A DNA stretch of 64,000 nt from Symbiopectobacterium purcellii_A (GCF_052050035.1 NZ_CP189882.1:4154001-4218000), one strand, 5' to 3'. Shown: positions 51,509-62,179, numbered from the stretch's first letter. Notes: generated from the letters alone by a model not told the origin. Numbers and translations are program-made.

Positions 51509-52252
51509 TTAGTCAAAATTTAACGCCAACCGTTTAAGTTCCTCAACCGTACAAACCCGAAAAACATCCCGATGCTTCGCTTCCAGCGGGATACGCTGAT
51601 GGTTGACGATGGCGTATTTCACGCTATTGAACATCCGCTCAATAGCTCGCTTTATCTGCGGATCGGGCACGATGTAGAAGACGTACATCCAAAGTTTTTG
51701 AGTACGCGTTATCAAATGCTGGGTGATAATTGCCTGATAACGGGCCTTGGTTTTCAGATGGCGCTCAGTCTCAACGGCGATAACCGTCCCGTATGGTAAC
51801 GTTATCACCCCAGCCGGGCGATGATATGCCTGATATCGACTACGGAATGTTGAACAGGTGCCGCTAATCCACCCATAAGCGCCTTTCTTCTCCAGAATGA
51901 GTCGTGCTAGCTGATTATCAAGGTGCTGCGCCAGCGTCCAGCCAGTGACTTTAGAGGGCTAAAACCGTGCAGGAAAGCCATCTTCATGGGGTGTGATAAC
52001 AACGGCTAATCCGTCATTGGTGATCCCCCACAGAGAGATTTTCACCATTCGGGTGTTTATTTCATGCTTTTGGACCAATCCCATGCTAATGGCTTTCGCC
52101 AGCAGCAGATAAAGCGGTTTGTGATTTTTAAAATCAAAAAGCAGCATCAGGTTTTTAAAACTACTGTAGGTGTCTTGTTTCAAAAAATTGAGCAGGATCC
52201 GGATCTTTTCGTGATTACGCGCCCGTCGTTCACTGTAATCGTAAATAAGCAT
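51509..52252 (-). pseudogene. mobC: MOBC-type plasmid relaxase (MobC) gene with amber stop
   Basis: Two adjoining frames make one protein of about 247 codons if the TAG at 51959-51961 is read through. The N part starts MLIYDYSERRARNHEKIRIL and looks like a winged helix (SMGLVQKHEINTRMVKISLW GITNDG). The C part has VITLPYGTVIAVETERHLKT followed by KARYQAII, like the restriction-endonuclease-type core of CloDF13 MobC relaxases. Such proteins nick oriT for plasmid mobilisation. The stop replaces one residue between PARF and PSKVTG. Family assignment is from memory of the motif pattern and is moderately sure; the nonsense codon is certain. Confidence 0.6.
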
Positions 52253-52523
52253 GCATCCTCCTTCGCATTGTATTGGACTGTTCTCTCCTTCGGCTTTATC
52301 GTCTCATTGCATGGGGGAATACCTTCGCCCACTGGCATGAGTCGACGTTATGAGGCGATCTCGTGAGGCAAAAGAGGTGGCCGCATTGCGGCCATGAGCT
52401 GGGAAGTAGACTTCCCAGCACAAAACGGCATGCGCCAGTTCATGCGGGCTGGACGCCCTTATTGCCTGGCGCATGGGGGTAATGTCGCGGCTGGACGCCA
52501 CGCCAAAACCCCCAAGGTCAACG
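52253..52523. other. Inverted-repeat region next to mobC (possible oriT)
   Basis: No gene. It holds a perfect 10-bp stem with 2-base spacer, GCTGGGAAGT-AG-ACTTCCCAGC (split at the spacer; 52398-52419), and a longer-range pair ATGCGCCAG / CTGGCGCAT (about 52430-52471), plus repeated GCTGGACGCC. In MOBC plasmids the origin of transfer lies upstream of the mob genes, so this is a candidate remnant. Confidence 0.4.
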
Positions 52524-52578
52524 GTGTCAACGCCACGATCTTTGACCGTTTTTCACCATTTTTAATGTCCGCTATTCA

Positions 52579-53379
52579 TCAACCAGGTTGACCGCTTTTC
52601 TCCAGCGATGCCTCGTTGTTTTCTGGCGCACGATTCTTGCTCAGTACGCCTGCCTTACGTTTCTCTCTTAGCCGGTAGCTCTCCCCCTTGATATTCAGCG
52701 CCGTTGAGTGATGCAGCAACCTGTCCAGGATCGCCGTTGCCAGCACGTTGTCGCCGAACATCTCTCCCCAGTCCGCGAACCCCTTGTTCGACGTCAGGAT
52801 GATGCTGGCCTTCTCGTAACGCCGATTCAGCAGCCTGAAGAACAGGCTTGCCTCCTCACTGTTCATCGGCAGGTAGCCGATTTCATCGAGGATCAGCACG
52901 CGCGCATAACTCAGCTGCTGCAGCTGGCGCTCCAGACGGTTTTCCTGTCGCGCCTTCATCAGCGTCGCTATCAGCCTGTCCAGCGGCATGAACAGCACCC
53001 GATGCCCTGCATCCGCCGCTTTCACGCCCAGCGCCACCGCCAGATGCGTTTTGCCCACGCCCGGTGGACCCAGCAGGATCACGTTTTCGCTTCGTTCTAC
53101 GAACGCCAGGCCGGCAAGCTCTCTCACCACCTTAAGGTCGATGCCCGGCTAGAAGCTGAAGTCGAACTGCTCCAGCGTTTTCACCCAGGGGAGCCGGGCT
53201 TGCTTCAGCCGGGACTCCATACCGCGTTGATGGCGCCCGCTCCATTCCTGTTGCAGCGCTCGGCACAGGAACTCGCGGTAGTTGAGTTCTTCCTTCGCCG
53301 CCTGCTCCAGCAGGCTTTCTACCTGGTACCCCAGATGCTCCATTTTCAGACGGCCCAGCAGCGTCTCCAGTTCATGCAT
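52579..53379 (-). pseudogene. istB: istB (IS21 helper ATPase) with amber stop
   Basis: IstB is the AAA+ ATPase that helps IstA. Starts MHELETLLGRLKMEHLGYQV; the Walker A motif LLGPPGVGKTHLA and Walker B VLILDEIGYLP are present, and sensor region IILTSNKGFADWGEMFGD. A TAG at 53149-53151 interrupts between FDFSF and PGIDLKVV, where a Gln (CAG) is typical. The rest of the frame is open. Confidence 0.88.
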
Positions 53380-53925
53380 CACAGCAGCTCCTCATAAGCA
53401 CTCAGCGGACGGTGTTCTATAGCCAAGCGACATTATTTTGATAACAGCCAGCTATGCTTCTTTGCCGCATATCAGGGCATAGGATGTAATCATTTTTAAG
53501 TCGGTTGGCTATACCATGCTCACCTGTTGCCACAGCGGTGCATGGTGCTCCGGAACGGTCTGCCACCCGGTACCACGGTTGTTCAGGCGATGAGTGGCCA
53601 CAAGCTGCTCATTGCCGTAGATCCTCAGCTCATCATCCAGCGTGATCCGGATTGAGACCGGGCGGCCACACCAGGCCTCCGGCACGGAGTAACGATTACC
53701 CCGCACCTTGATATAGCCGTCCCAGGCCACATGACGGATGTCGAAGTAGCTGGTATCGAAGTCCGTTGCCGGCAACGCCTGCAGGTGCCCTTTTTCTTCA
53801 TCGAAGCGGGTCGCCGGCGTTTGCCGGAACTGGCGCAGCTCGCGCTGGTCCGCGACCTCGGCAAGCCACTGCTCCAGCAACTGGTTAACGTGCGCGAAGC
53901 TGTCGAACTGCGTGTAACGGACAAA
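53379..53925 (-). pseudogene. istA: istA C-terminal fragment, interrupted by MITE-E
   Basis: Encodes YTQFDSFAHVNQLLEQWLAE, ATRFDEEKGHLQALP and WDGYIKVRGNRYSVPEAWCG, typical of the IstA tail, then after the MITE the end EHRPLSAYEELL. The stop overlaps the istB start. The DDE core is missing beyond the element C joint. Confidence 0.85.
53418..53513. repeat. MITE-E copy
   Basis: At TA near the 3' end of the istA fragment. Confidence 0.93.
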
Positions 53926-54609
53926 AAGCGTGTTGCTTAATAGTGAAATAAGGGTGTTTCGGTGATTGAAGTAAATTTTACGCTGTTCTGAGATGGAAAT
54001 TCCAAAGACCGGCGCTAAGGAGTAAGAAGGTATCATCAATAAAGGGTCTACGAGTCCGTAAAATTTGGGTCATGCAACCGAGGCGCTTGATACCCGCGAT
54101 GGCGTGTTCAACTGTAATACGGATGCCCGAGATTATTTTATTTTCTTGTTTTTGTTCAGGCGATAAAGGTCTTTTTCGAGTTCCTTTTTTTGGGATTTGT
54201 GTATTAGGATGCTGTTTATCTATACCTTGAAAACCGGTATCTGCCCAGATGGTTACCTCAGGAGGAATATGGCGAATTATATCGACTTTATCGAGTAAGC
54301 GTTTATCGTGACGGCGCCCATTTTTGCTCATGGGGATAAATCCAATTTGCCTTGTTTCGTCAGTCATAATAAGCCCTTTTCGAGTGGTCTGTCTTTTCTT
54401 TCCCGAATACATTTTTTTTCGCCGACGCAGATTCTTAGGCTTTTGGACAGGTCGCTCTGTCCCATCAATAAAGACGTCTTTAACTCCAGGAAAGGCGCGA
54501 AAAAATTCCTCAGCAGAGCGAATTTGACGAGCGGGCAAAACACATTCTCGCCCCAAGGTCATCTCTAAAACCGGCAATAATATTTTTACCCAGCGACATA
54601 CCCATACAC
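53926..54609 (-). mobile_element. Element C remnant, copy 4
   Basis: Right end AAGCGTGTTGCTTAATAGTG at 53926; transposase codons from the stop back to RTRVCRWVKIL (54010-54600). Cut by IS256 copy 5. On the far side of that IS256 element C sequence resumes in the opposite orientation (56409). Confidence 0.85.
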
Positions 54610-54926
54610 GAGTCTGTAAAGAATTTTGTGTAAATGGCTCCATTGCTTAACCGGAGATTCGTTCTCCATACATCAACATGAATTGGCTCATAGCAGGTTT
54701 CCAGTCTCTGATTGGCAAGGTCCATTTAGCAGAGATATTATGCAAGGCTAGATAGAGTAATTTTATCACCGAGTCATCCGTTGGAAATATTCGTCGCGTT
54801 TTCGTTATCTTGCGCAATGAAGCATTTAACGACTCTATCGCGTTGGTGGTGTAGATAACCTTGCGGATCTCCGGCGGAAAGTCAAAAATGACGATGAGAC
54901 GTTCCCAATTATTTCTCCACGACGGG

Positions 54927-55115
54927 GGCTTTGTTGAATGATTTAAGATACTGATTTATATAAGCATTATAAAATTTCAACGACTAATTTTTCCTCTCGG
55001 AATGCTTTTTATTGTGCTAACTATTTGATTTGTCGTTCTAACAAAATACATTCTCTGTAAATGCATTCTAACTAAAGAAGATGTAAATCAAACGGTTAAA
55101 TTATTCAACAAAGCC
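54927..55115. repeat. MITE-F copy (189 bp)
   Basis: In IS256 copy 5, with target duplication CACGACGGG. One end has TGAATGATTTAA. Confidence 0.95.
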
Positions 55116-55209
55116 CACGACGGGCTGAACGTCGGGAACTGCTCATCCCATTTGGCCGCGAAGGCATCCAGGGCCTCTTCAGCGCCCTCTAGCGTTGCGG
55201 AACTATAGA

Positions 55210-55305
55210 TATAGCCAACCGACTTAAAAATGATTACATCCTATGCCCTGATATGCGGCAAAGAAGCATAGCTGGCTGTTATCAAAATAATGTCGCTTGG
55301 CTATA
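55210..55305. repeat. MITE-E copy (inverted)
   Basis: At TA in IS256 copy 5. Confidence 0.93.
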
Positions 55306-56125
55306 GTGCGCAGGTCAGCAGCAACGGCCTTACGCTCTTTCCAGCCGACGTAGCGCAGCGAGTTCCGTACCTGATGCACAATGCAGAGCTGTACCCGCGT
55401 ATGCGGGTAAACAGCTTCAATGGCATCAGGAAAGCCTTTCAGGCCATCGCAGCAGGCGACGAAGATGTCCTTTAGCCCACGATTTTTCAGTTCTGTCATC
55501 ACAGATAACCAGAACTTGGCCCCCTCAGTTTTGGCTATCCATAGCCCCAGCAGCTCTTTTTCGCCCTGGCCGTTGACGCCGAGGGCCAGATAAACAGACT
55601 TGTTGGCCACGGCTCCGCCGTCCTGGCTTTTGACAACAATACAGTCAAGGTAAACAATGGGATAAAGCGCATCCAGCGGCCGTTGCTGCCAGCGCTTAAC
55701 TTCATCCATCACAGCATTGGTCACTTGAGAAATGAAGCCAGCGGAAACATCGACCCCGTAGACTTCTTTAAAGTGTGCCTGAATATCACGGGTTGATAAC
55801 CCTCTGGAATAGAGAGAAATAATGCGGTCATCGAAGCCGTTAAGCTGTTTTTCGTTCTTACCGATCAGTGTCGGCTCGAAGGTACTGTTGCGGTCGCGCG
55901 GAATATCGAGCTCGATCTCCCCATTTTGGCTACGTACGCTCTTGGATGTCTTGGCATTGCGGGAGTTGCCTGAATGATTACCTGCCGGGTCATGCTTAGC
56001 ATACCCAAGGTGCATCTCCATCTCAGCTTCAAGAACCCGTTCCGCCAGTCTTTTAGTCAGCACCTTGAGTAGGCCTGATTCACCCAGCAGATCCTGAGGG
56101 GAGTGACAATCTTGAAGCAGTTGGT

Positions 56126-56314
56126 GGCTTTGTTGAATAATTTAACCGTTTGATTTACATCTTCTTTAGTTAGAATGCATTTACAGAGAATGTATTTTGT
56201 TAGAACGACAAATCAAATAGTTAGCACAATAAAAAGCATTCCGAGAGGAAAAATTAGTCGTTGAAATTTTATAATGCTTATATAAATCAGTATCTTAAAT
56301 TATTCAACAAAGCC
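56126..56314. repeat. MITE-F copy (189 bp)
   Basis: In IS256 copy 5 near the transposase start, with target duplication GCAGTTGGT. Confidence 0.95.
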
Positions 56315-57150
56315 GCAGTTGGTCAATAAGTTCGTTGCTGATAGGCATTTTGTTATCCTTTGAAGGTTTTCCTCAAAATGCCATTTACACAGATTATTTT
56401 ACAGTCTCCAGAAAGGATTTATCCCAACCCCATTAGATAAACTGCTTTTTATTTTATTGTATTTAAAATGTTATCCGACCTATGATTTGCAAGGACTTCT
56501 TTTTGGTTTAGATAGAACACGGGTATGTCGCTGGGTAAAAATATTATTGCCGGTTTTAGAGATGACCTTGGGGCGAGAATGTGTTTTGCCCGCTCGTCAA
56601 ATTCGCTCTGCTGAGGAATTTTTTCGCGCCTTTCCTGGAGTTAAAGACGTCTTTATTGATGGGACAGAGCGACCTGGGCTTTGTTGAATAAATCAGAATT
56701 AGCCGACAGGATGACTCCCTCTGCTACACCTGTTATCCGATCCTGACGCTGTGTGGCATACCCAACAACGTCATACGGTTCAGCGATTTGACCATCGCTA
56801 TGGCTTCACCTACTTGAGCCTCATAGTCACGCAGGCTCAGATGGCCACCCAGCAAAGTTTTTATGCGGAACATCGCTGTTTCTGCCACTGAACGCCGGTG
56901 ATAACCCACTTTCTTTTTCCACATATCATTACTCCCGCTCAGACGCTGATTCGCCACCGTATGGTTACGTTCATGGTACTTGTCCGGCCAGTATTTGGCT
57001 CCGCTTCGCGGCGGGATAAGGGGCCTGATTTTCTTTCTCAGCAACGCATCGTGGCAGTAACGGGCGTCATAAGCACCGTCTGCTGACACTTCCCTGATTT
57101 TCCGGTGGGTTTGGTTAATCAGGCCCGGCAGTGCCTGCGCATCTGTCGTT

Positions 57151-58253
57151 GCCCCATTCCCACTCGAAACGCAACAAAGTGACCCACTGGCCAGAGTCGG
57201 ATAAAATCACCGTTCTGGCCCTACTGGAGATCCCGTTGCATGCAGGGAAAACATCTGACTCACAAAGAACGGTTCTACATCGAAAAGCGGCGTGGTGATG
57301 GGGTTAACCAGGCCACCATCGCCCGGGAACTGGAGCTTCCTCGTTCTACCATCAGCAGGGAACTCAGACGCAATACCGACGCCGCTTTCAACGGGGTCTA
57401 TTCCTGCAGAAGGGCCGAAACGTTGGCCAGAGGGCGGCGGCAGAAAACACGGCCGGACAGCGTGATTAACCAGCTTGAACCGCACATTCAGGACTTTATC
57501 AGAACGGCGCTGTCTACCCACACCTCACCTGAGGTCATCAGTGGGCGCCTGGTCCTGGAATTTGGCCTGTCCGTCAGCAAGAACTCGCTCTATCGCTATA
57601 TCCTGCAGGAGCGCCGGGCCGGCGGTGAGCTGTATCAGCAGCTCCCTCATCGGGGTAAACGGTATAACTATCAGACCGATGAGAACAAACGCGGTCCTAT
57701 TCCCAACCGTGTTGGCATTGAGCAGCGGCCGGCCGTTGCTGACCTCAAGCAGGAACCCGGGCATTTCGAGATTGACACCATCTTTGGCAAAGATCAGAAA
57801 TCATTCCTGCTGACGGTGGTCGATAAAGCCGTCAAGCTGGTCATCATTCGCAAACTGCCCAACAAGCGAGCAGAGACAGTGGTAGCGGCCTTCAGGGACA
57901 TCGTTGCCAATACCTTCTGCGAGTTTAAAACCCTGACTGCTGACAACGGTTCTGAATTTTCCCAGCACGGGGAAATTACAAAAGTCACGGGGGCACCGGT
58001 CTACTTTGCCCGGCCATATCATTCCTGGGAACGCGGGTTGAATGAGCATACCAACGGGCTGATACGGCGTTTTTACCCGAAGGGAACGGACTTCAATTAT
58101 GTCACCCATCGCAAGGTTGCAGCACTCGAACACCTGCTCAATACGCGAGGCAGAAAATCGCTGGGTTATCGTTCTCCAAATGAGGTATTTTTAACGCACT
58201 TACAGGCGGCATAATGCCCTACCGTTTTGTTGCGTTTCGACTGGGAATGGGGC
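57151..58253 (+). mobile_element. IS30-family element, copy 3, complete
   Basis: 1103 bp, ends GCCCCATTCCCACTCGAAAC and GCCCCATTCCCAGTCGAAAC, with 3-bp duplication GTT in IS903. Confidence 0.95.
57240..58214 (+). CDS. IS30-family transposase, intact
   Basis: 324 residues. Helix-turn-helix NQATIARELELPRSTISREL; catalytic motifs HFEIDTIFGKDQ, TLTADNGSEFSQH and NEHTNGLIRRFYPKG. It ends NEVFLTHLQAA. The only undamaged copy of this lineage in the window. Confidence 0.95.
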   Translation: MQGKHLTHKERFYIEKRRGDGVNQATIARELELPRSTISRELRRNTDAAFNGVYSCRRAETLARGRRQKTRPDSVINQLEPHIQDFIRTALSTHTSPEVISGRLVLEFGLSVSKNSLYRYILQERRAGGELYQQLPHRGKRYNYQTDENKRGPIPNRVGIEQRPAVADLKQEPGHFEIDTIFGKDQKSFLLTVVDKAVKLVIIRKLPNKRAETVVAAFRDIVANTFCEFKTLTADNGSEFSQHGEITKVTGAPVYFARPYHSWERGLNEHTNGLIRRFYPKGTDFNYVTHRKVAALEHLLNTRGRKSLGYRSPNEVFLTHLQAA

Positions 58254-59258
58254 GTTCCGCTGAGCGATAAGTCGGCACAGATAATCTCATGCGTCGCACT
58301 GTCTGCTGCCAGATGAAGCTTGCGCCACACTCTTCGTCTGTCAGCCCCATGCTGCCTGACTTTCCATTCACCTTCGCCAAAGACCTTCAGACCGGTACTG
58401 TCGATGACCAGATGCGAGATTTCACCACGCGTTGGCGTTTTTATGCTGATACTGACGGTTTTTGCCCGCCGACTGACCAGAGAGTAGTCCGGGCAGCGCA
58501 GTGGCAGGCTCATCAGTGTAAAAACCGAGTCGACAAAGCCCTGTAATGCCCGGAGCGACAGGTTAAACACGCGCTTTATCATCAAAACCGTGGTAACAGC
58601 CATATCGGTGTAGTAAAGCGGCCGACCACGAACTTCAGGCGAAGAACTGTCAGTCCATGCAGCGATGGCCGACTCATCAAGCCAGACCGTCAGGGAGTCG
58701 CGTTGTCTGAGTGCTTTGTTGTAGGTGGGCCAGTTGGTGATTTTAAACTTTTGCTTTGCCATGGGGAGCTGCTATCGGGAGCGATGATAGTGCTTTGATC
58801 CGGCGATCCCCTGAAAGTTCGATTTATTCAACAAAGCCAGCGACCTGTCCAAAAGCCTAAGAATCTGCGTCGGCGAAAAAAAATGTATTCGGGAAAGAAA
58901 AGACAGACCACTCGAAAAGGGCTTATTATGACTGACGAAACAAGGCAAATTGGATTTATCCCCATGAGCAAAAATGGGCGCCGTCACGATAAACGCTTAC
59001 TCGATAAAGTCGATATAATTCGCCATATTCCTCCTGAGGTAACCATCTGGGCAGATACCGGTTTTCAAGGTATAGATAAACAGCATCCTAATACACAAAT
59101 CCCAAAAAAAGGAACTCGAAAAAGACCTTTATCGCCTGAACAAAAACAAGAAAATAAAATAATCTCGGGCATCCGTATTACAGTTGAACACGCCATCGCG
59201 GGTATCAAGCGCCTCGGTTGCATGACCCAAATTTTACGGAATCGTAGACCCTTTATTG

Positions 59259-59318
59259 GGCTTTGTTAAATAATTTAAAATACTGATTTATATAAGCATT
59301 ATAAAATTTCAACGGGCT
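59259..59318. repeat. MITE-F remnant with internal deletion
   Basis: Only the first ~55 bases (GGCTTTGTTAAATAATTTAA to TTTCAACG) followed by a second GGGCTTTGTT, in element C copy 5. Confidence 0.75.
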
Positions 59319-59435
59319 TTGTTGATGATACCTTCTTACTCCTTAGCGCCGGTCTTTGGAATTTCCATCTCAGAACAGCGTAAAATTTACTTCAATCACC
59401 GAAACACCCTTATTTCACTATTAAGCAACACGCTT

Positions 59436-59569
59436 ATTATTCGCTACATAACCCATTATTATAGCGATGTCAGACCTCACTGGTATAACGGTGGGTTAAC
59501 ACCAAATGAATCAGAACGGCTGTTCCATCAACAGTCAGGTAGGGTGGCCAAATTTAGTTGACCACTACA
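59436..59569 (+). mobile_element. 3' fragment of the IS51-type IS3 element
   Basis: 134 bp identical in kind to 48993-49126, from ATTATTCGCTACATAACC to the terminal GTTGACCACTACA; encodes the last ~40 codons of orfB. Bounded on the left by element C. Confidence 0.9.
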
Positions 59570-59692
59570 CAACGTGAATGGGAAGACTGTGAGAAGCGAG
59601 AAGACCACACGGGCAAAAGGTTGGCGCAAAGGCATGAAACAAAGGAAGCACACTAACGCAGGAGAGCGACAGCTCCCCTGCGAACAGCTTAA

Positions 59693-61057
59693 TTACTCGC
59701 TTCTGGCGCGCGTCGGGCGACGCATCGCATTCCCCTGCGAGCGCGATGCGGCCGGTTTCCCCTGGCCGCCACGACGTTGCTCTCCAGAAGGCGAACCTTC
59801 GCCACTGCGCTGGCGGCGCGGGGCCGTACTGTGGCGCTCACTGCCGGAACGATCGCCGCCACGCGGCGCACCGCGCGTGTTTTGGCGCCCATTTTGAATC
59901 GGCTCTGCCTTGATATTCGGATCGGGCTCAAAGCCCGGCACGGCAATGCGCGGAATTTCACGTTTTAGCAATCGTTCGATATCGCGCAGCAGCTTATGTT
60001 CATCGACACACACCAGCGACAACGCTTCACCGGTAGATTCCGCGCGACCGGTACGCCCGATGCGGTGCACGTAGTCTTCCGGCACGTTCGGAAGCTCATA
60101 GTTCACCACGTGCGGCAGTTGGTCGATATCCAGACCGCGCGCAGCGATATCCGTTGCCACCAGCACACGAATCGATCCTTCCTTGAAATTCGCCAACGCA
60201 CGAGTACGGGCGCCCTGGCTCTTGTTACCATGAATAGCCGCGGCGGTAATACCGTCTTTGCCCAATAGCTCCGCCAGATGGTTAGCACCGTGCTTGGTGC
60301 GCGTAAACACCAGCACCTGCTGCCAGTTCTCTTTGCCGATCAGCAAGGAGAGCAGTTCGCGCTTGCGTTTCTTATCGACAAAGTGCACGTTCTGGGTCAC
60401 CAGTTCCGATGGCGTATTGCGGCGCACCACTTCGACCGACGCAGGGCGCGTCAGCAGCGTATTGGCCAGCGCTTTGATCTCATCCGAGAAGGTGGCAGAA
60501 AACAGCAGGTTTTGGCGTTTGGCGGGCAATTTAGCTAATACACGGCGAATGTCGTGAATAAAGCCCATGTCCAGCATGCGATCCGCTTCATCCAGCACCA
60601 GTATTTCGATATGGGAAAGGTCAACCGCATTCTGGTGTTCCAAATCCAACAGACGTCCCGGCGTTGCCACCAGAATGTCGACGCCACCGCGCAGTTTCAT
60701 CATCTGCGGATTGATGCTGACACCGCCGAACACCATCAGCGAACGTAAACGCAGGTATTTGCTGTACGCCTGCACGTTTTCACCAATCTGAGCGGCCAGC
60801 TCACGGGTTGGTGTCAGGATCAATGCGCGTAACGGGCGACGGCCTTTGACCTCACTGTGCTTGGCGCTCAACAGTTGCAGCAACGGCAGGGTAAAACCAG
60901 CCGTTTTACCGGTACCGGTTTGCGCGCTGGCCATCAAGTCCTGACCCGACAGCACCACGGGAATCGCCTGGCGTTGTACCGGCGTAGGTTCACGATAGCC
61001 CTGTTCTTCAACAGCACGGAGAATATCGGCGCTCAGGCCGAGAGATGAAAAAGACAT
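59693..61057 (-). CDS. rhlE: DEAD-box RNA helicase RhlE
   Basis: 454 residues, the E. coli length. Q motif (YREPTPVQRQAIPV), Walker A AQTGTGKT, VLDEADRMLD, SATFSDEI, ARGLDIDQLP and HRIGRTGRA are all present. After these comes a basic Arg/Gly/Gln-rich tail (NGRQNTRGAPRGGDR), usual for RhlE. It acts in ribosome assembly and RNA turnover. It is divergent from cecR, as in E. coli. Intact. Confidence 0.96.
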   Translation of the reverse strand: MSFSSLGLSADILRAVEEQGYREPTPVQRQAIPVVLSGQDLMASAQTGTGKTAGFTLPLLQLLSAKHSEVKGRRPLRALILTPTRELAAQIGENVQAYSKYLRLRSLMVFGGVSINPQMMKLRGGVDILVATPGRLLDLEHQNAVDLSHIEILVLDEADRMLDMGFIHDIRRVLAKLPAKRQNLLFSATFSDEIKALANTLLTRPASVEVVRRNTPSELVTQNVHFVDKKRKRELLSLLIGKENWQQVLVFTRTKHGANHLAELLGKDGITAAAIHGNKSQGARTRALANFKEGSIRVLVATDIAARGLDIDQLPHVVNYELPNVPEDYVHRIGRTGRAESTGEALSLVCVDEHKLLRDIERLLKREIPRIAVPGFEPDPNIKAEPIQNGRQNTRGAPRGGDRSGSERHSTAPRRQRSGEGSPSGEQRRGGQGKPAASRSQGNAMRRPTRARSE

Positions 61058-61393
61058 AGAGAAAACAACTCCAGATCAACCCTGACCGAGCCAAAGACGG
61101 TGCAGTTTCCAGGGGGAACATCAGGCGGGTTTGCTGAGCCACCATCAACCAAGGGATAGCGACGTGAGCAACAACCACAATGAACGGGCACAAACTACGG
61201 TGCATAAGGCCGCTAGTGTAACAGAGATTTCACCTTCCTGATATGCCATCCTGATAGCTACTATTCTGAATTATTCGCCTCCCGGCGCTTGAATATATCC
61301 GTGCGCACGCGCAGGGATGTGACGTTAATCACTTATAAAAAACCAGATTAGGCTAAATTTAATCATACGATTGATTAAAAAAGGGGGTGTGCC
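61058..61393. other. Divergent rhlE-cecR promoter region
   Basis: Carries the rhlE leader (61058 to about 61210) and, near cecR, an inverted repeat at 61359-61378. No open frame or RNA gene recognised. Confidence 0.55.
61359..61378 (+). promoter_or_regulatory. Probable CecR operator
   Basis: TTAATCA-TACGAT-TGATTAA, a perfect 7-bp inverted repeat with 6-base spacer, 16 bases before the cecR start. TetR regulators usually bind such repeats in their own promoter. Confidence 0.55.
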
Positions 61394-61873
61394 ATGTTAT
61401 TTCAGGCATCGTCGCCTACCCGAGGCGACCAAACCAAGCAACGACTGTTACAGGCAGCCCTTGAAGTTTTTGGCGAGTTTGGCCTGCAAGCCGCCACCAC
61501 GCGCGACATTGCCCGCCGTGCCGGACAGAACATCGCCGCCATCACCTACCATTTTCACTCCAAAGAGGGGTTATATCGTGCGGTGGCAAGCGCGATTGCC
61601 GATGAAGTCGCACAAATCTATCTCCCTTTGCGCACAGAAATTACCGAGTACCTGCAACAGCCCGCTGGCACACCAGAGCGCTACATGGCGTATCTGCAAA
61701 AACTGGTGCTGAACTTTACCCGGCTGATGACCAGCCCGGAAACGTTGCACTTCAGCCGCTTTATGTCGCGCGAACAGTTGTCACCAACCGATGCCTATCC
61801 GCTGATGCACGAACGCATTATCGCGCCCATGCACCAGTTGATGACACAGCTGGTCGCTGGCTACACCGGACTA
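61394..61873 (+). pseudogene. cecR: cecR (TetR regulator), 3' truncated
   Basis: Helix-turn-helix at residues ~15-60 (LQAATTRDIARRAGQNIAAI TYHF) and the start of the ligand domain (TLHFSRFMSREQLSPTDAYP). In E. coli CecR (YbiH) controls an exporter operon and rhlE. The frame is cut at about residue 160 of ~220 by an IS427-type terminal fragment, which adds LGCVP and a stop. Confidence 0.87.
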
Positions 61874-61910
61874 GGCTGTGTCCCTTAATTACGTAACCGG
61901 GCGTAAAACA
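61874..61910 (-). mobile_element. 37-bp terminal fragment of the IS427-type element
   Basis: GGCTGTGTCCCTTAATTACG onward, identical to the left end at 12126, then cut by IS256 copy 6. Confidence 0.9.
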
Positions 61911-62179
61911 GAGTCTGTAAAGAATTTCGTGTAAATGGCTCCATCGCTTAACCGGAAATCCGATCTCCATACATCAACATGAATTGGCTCATAGCCGGTT
62001 TCCAGTCTCTGATTGGTAGGGTCCATTTAGCCGAGATATTATGCAAGGCTAGATAGAATAATTTTAGCACCGAGTCATCCGTTGGAAATATTCGTCGCGT
62101 TTTCGTTATCTTGCGCAATGAAGCATTTATAGCTAAGCGACATTATTTTGATAACAGACAGCTATGCTTCTTTGCCACA

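Larger units (their letters stand above)
52520..53925 (-). mobile_element. IS21-family remnant
   Basis: Carries the C-terminal part of istA and istB. The istA side is cut by element C copy 4. The outer end is probably near TGTCAACGCCACGATCTTTG at about 52524, with a second TTTGACCGTTTTTCACC repeat inside, but I cannot fix it. Confidence 0.7.
54647..56348 (-). pseudogene. IS256 transposase, interrupted three times
   Basis: Same subtype as the intact copy at 8764. Cut after LLQ by a MITE-F, after RTI by a MITE-E, and near the SPSWRNN region by a MITE-F. No other frameshift seen. Confidence 0.87.
54610..56408 (-). mobile_element. IS256-family element, copy 5, interrupted
   Basis: Both ends are present (GAGTCTGTAAAGAATTTTGT and ...TTACAGTCTC). 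Inserts: MITE-F 54927, MITE-E 55210, MITE-F 56126. Its two flanks are element C in opposite orientations, which marks an inversion or recombination joint. Confidence 0.9.
56733..58762 (-). pseudogene. IS903-type transposase split by IS30
   Basis: N-terminal part 58762-58254 (MAKQKFKITN to ADLSLSG) and C-terminal part 57150-56733 (TTDAQALPG to PHSVRIG). Only the IS30 insertion disables it; a few substitutions (DSLTVWL, VKSLNRM) are conservative. Confidence 0.9.
56677..58838 (-). mobile_element. IS903-type element, copy 3, carrying IS30
   Basis: Ends as in the intact copy, with 9-bp duplication AGCGACCTG in element C. IS30 copy 3 sits at 57151-58253. Confidence 0.95.
56409..59435 (+). mobile_element. 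Element C, copy 5, 5' truncated, carrying IS903
   Basis: Runs from CAGAAAGGATTTATCC (codon ~55) to the right end AAGCAACACGCTT at 59435. It holds IS903 copy 3 at 56677-58838 and a deleted MITE-F at 59259. Its right flank is a 3' piece of the IS51-type IS3. Confidence 0.87.

Noticed and set aside
59658..59681. GC-rich hairpin after rhlE considered as terminator
   Set aside because: The stem GCAGGAGAGC/GCTCCCCTGC is strong, but no T run follows in the direction of rhlE transcription.
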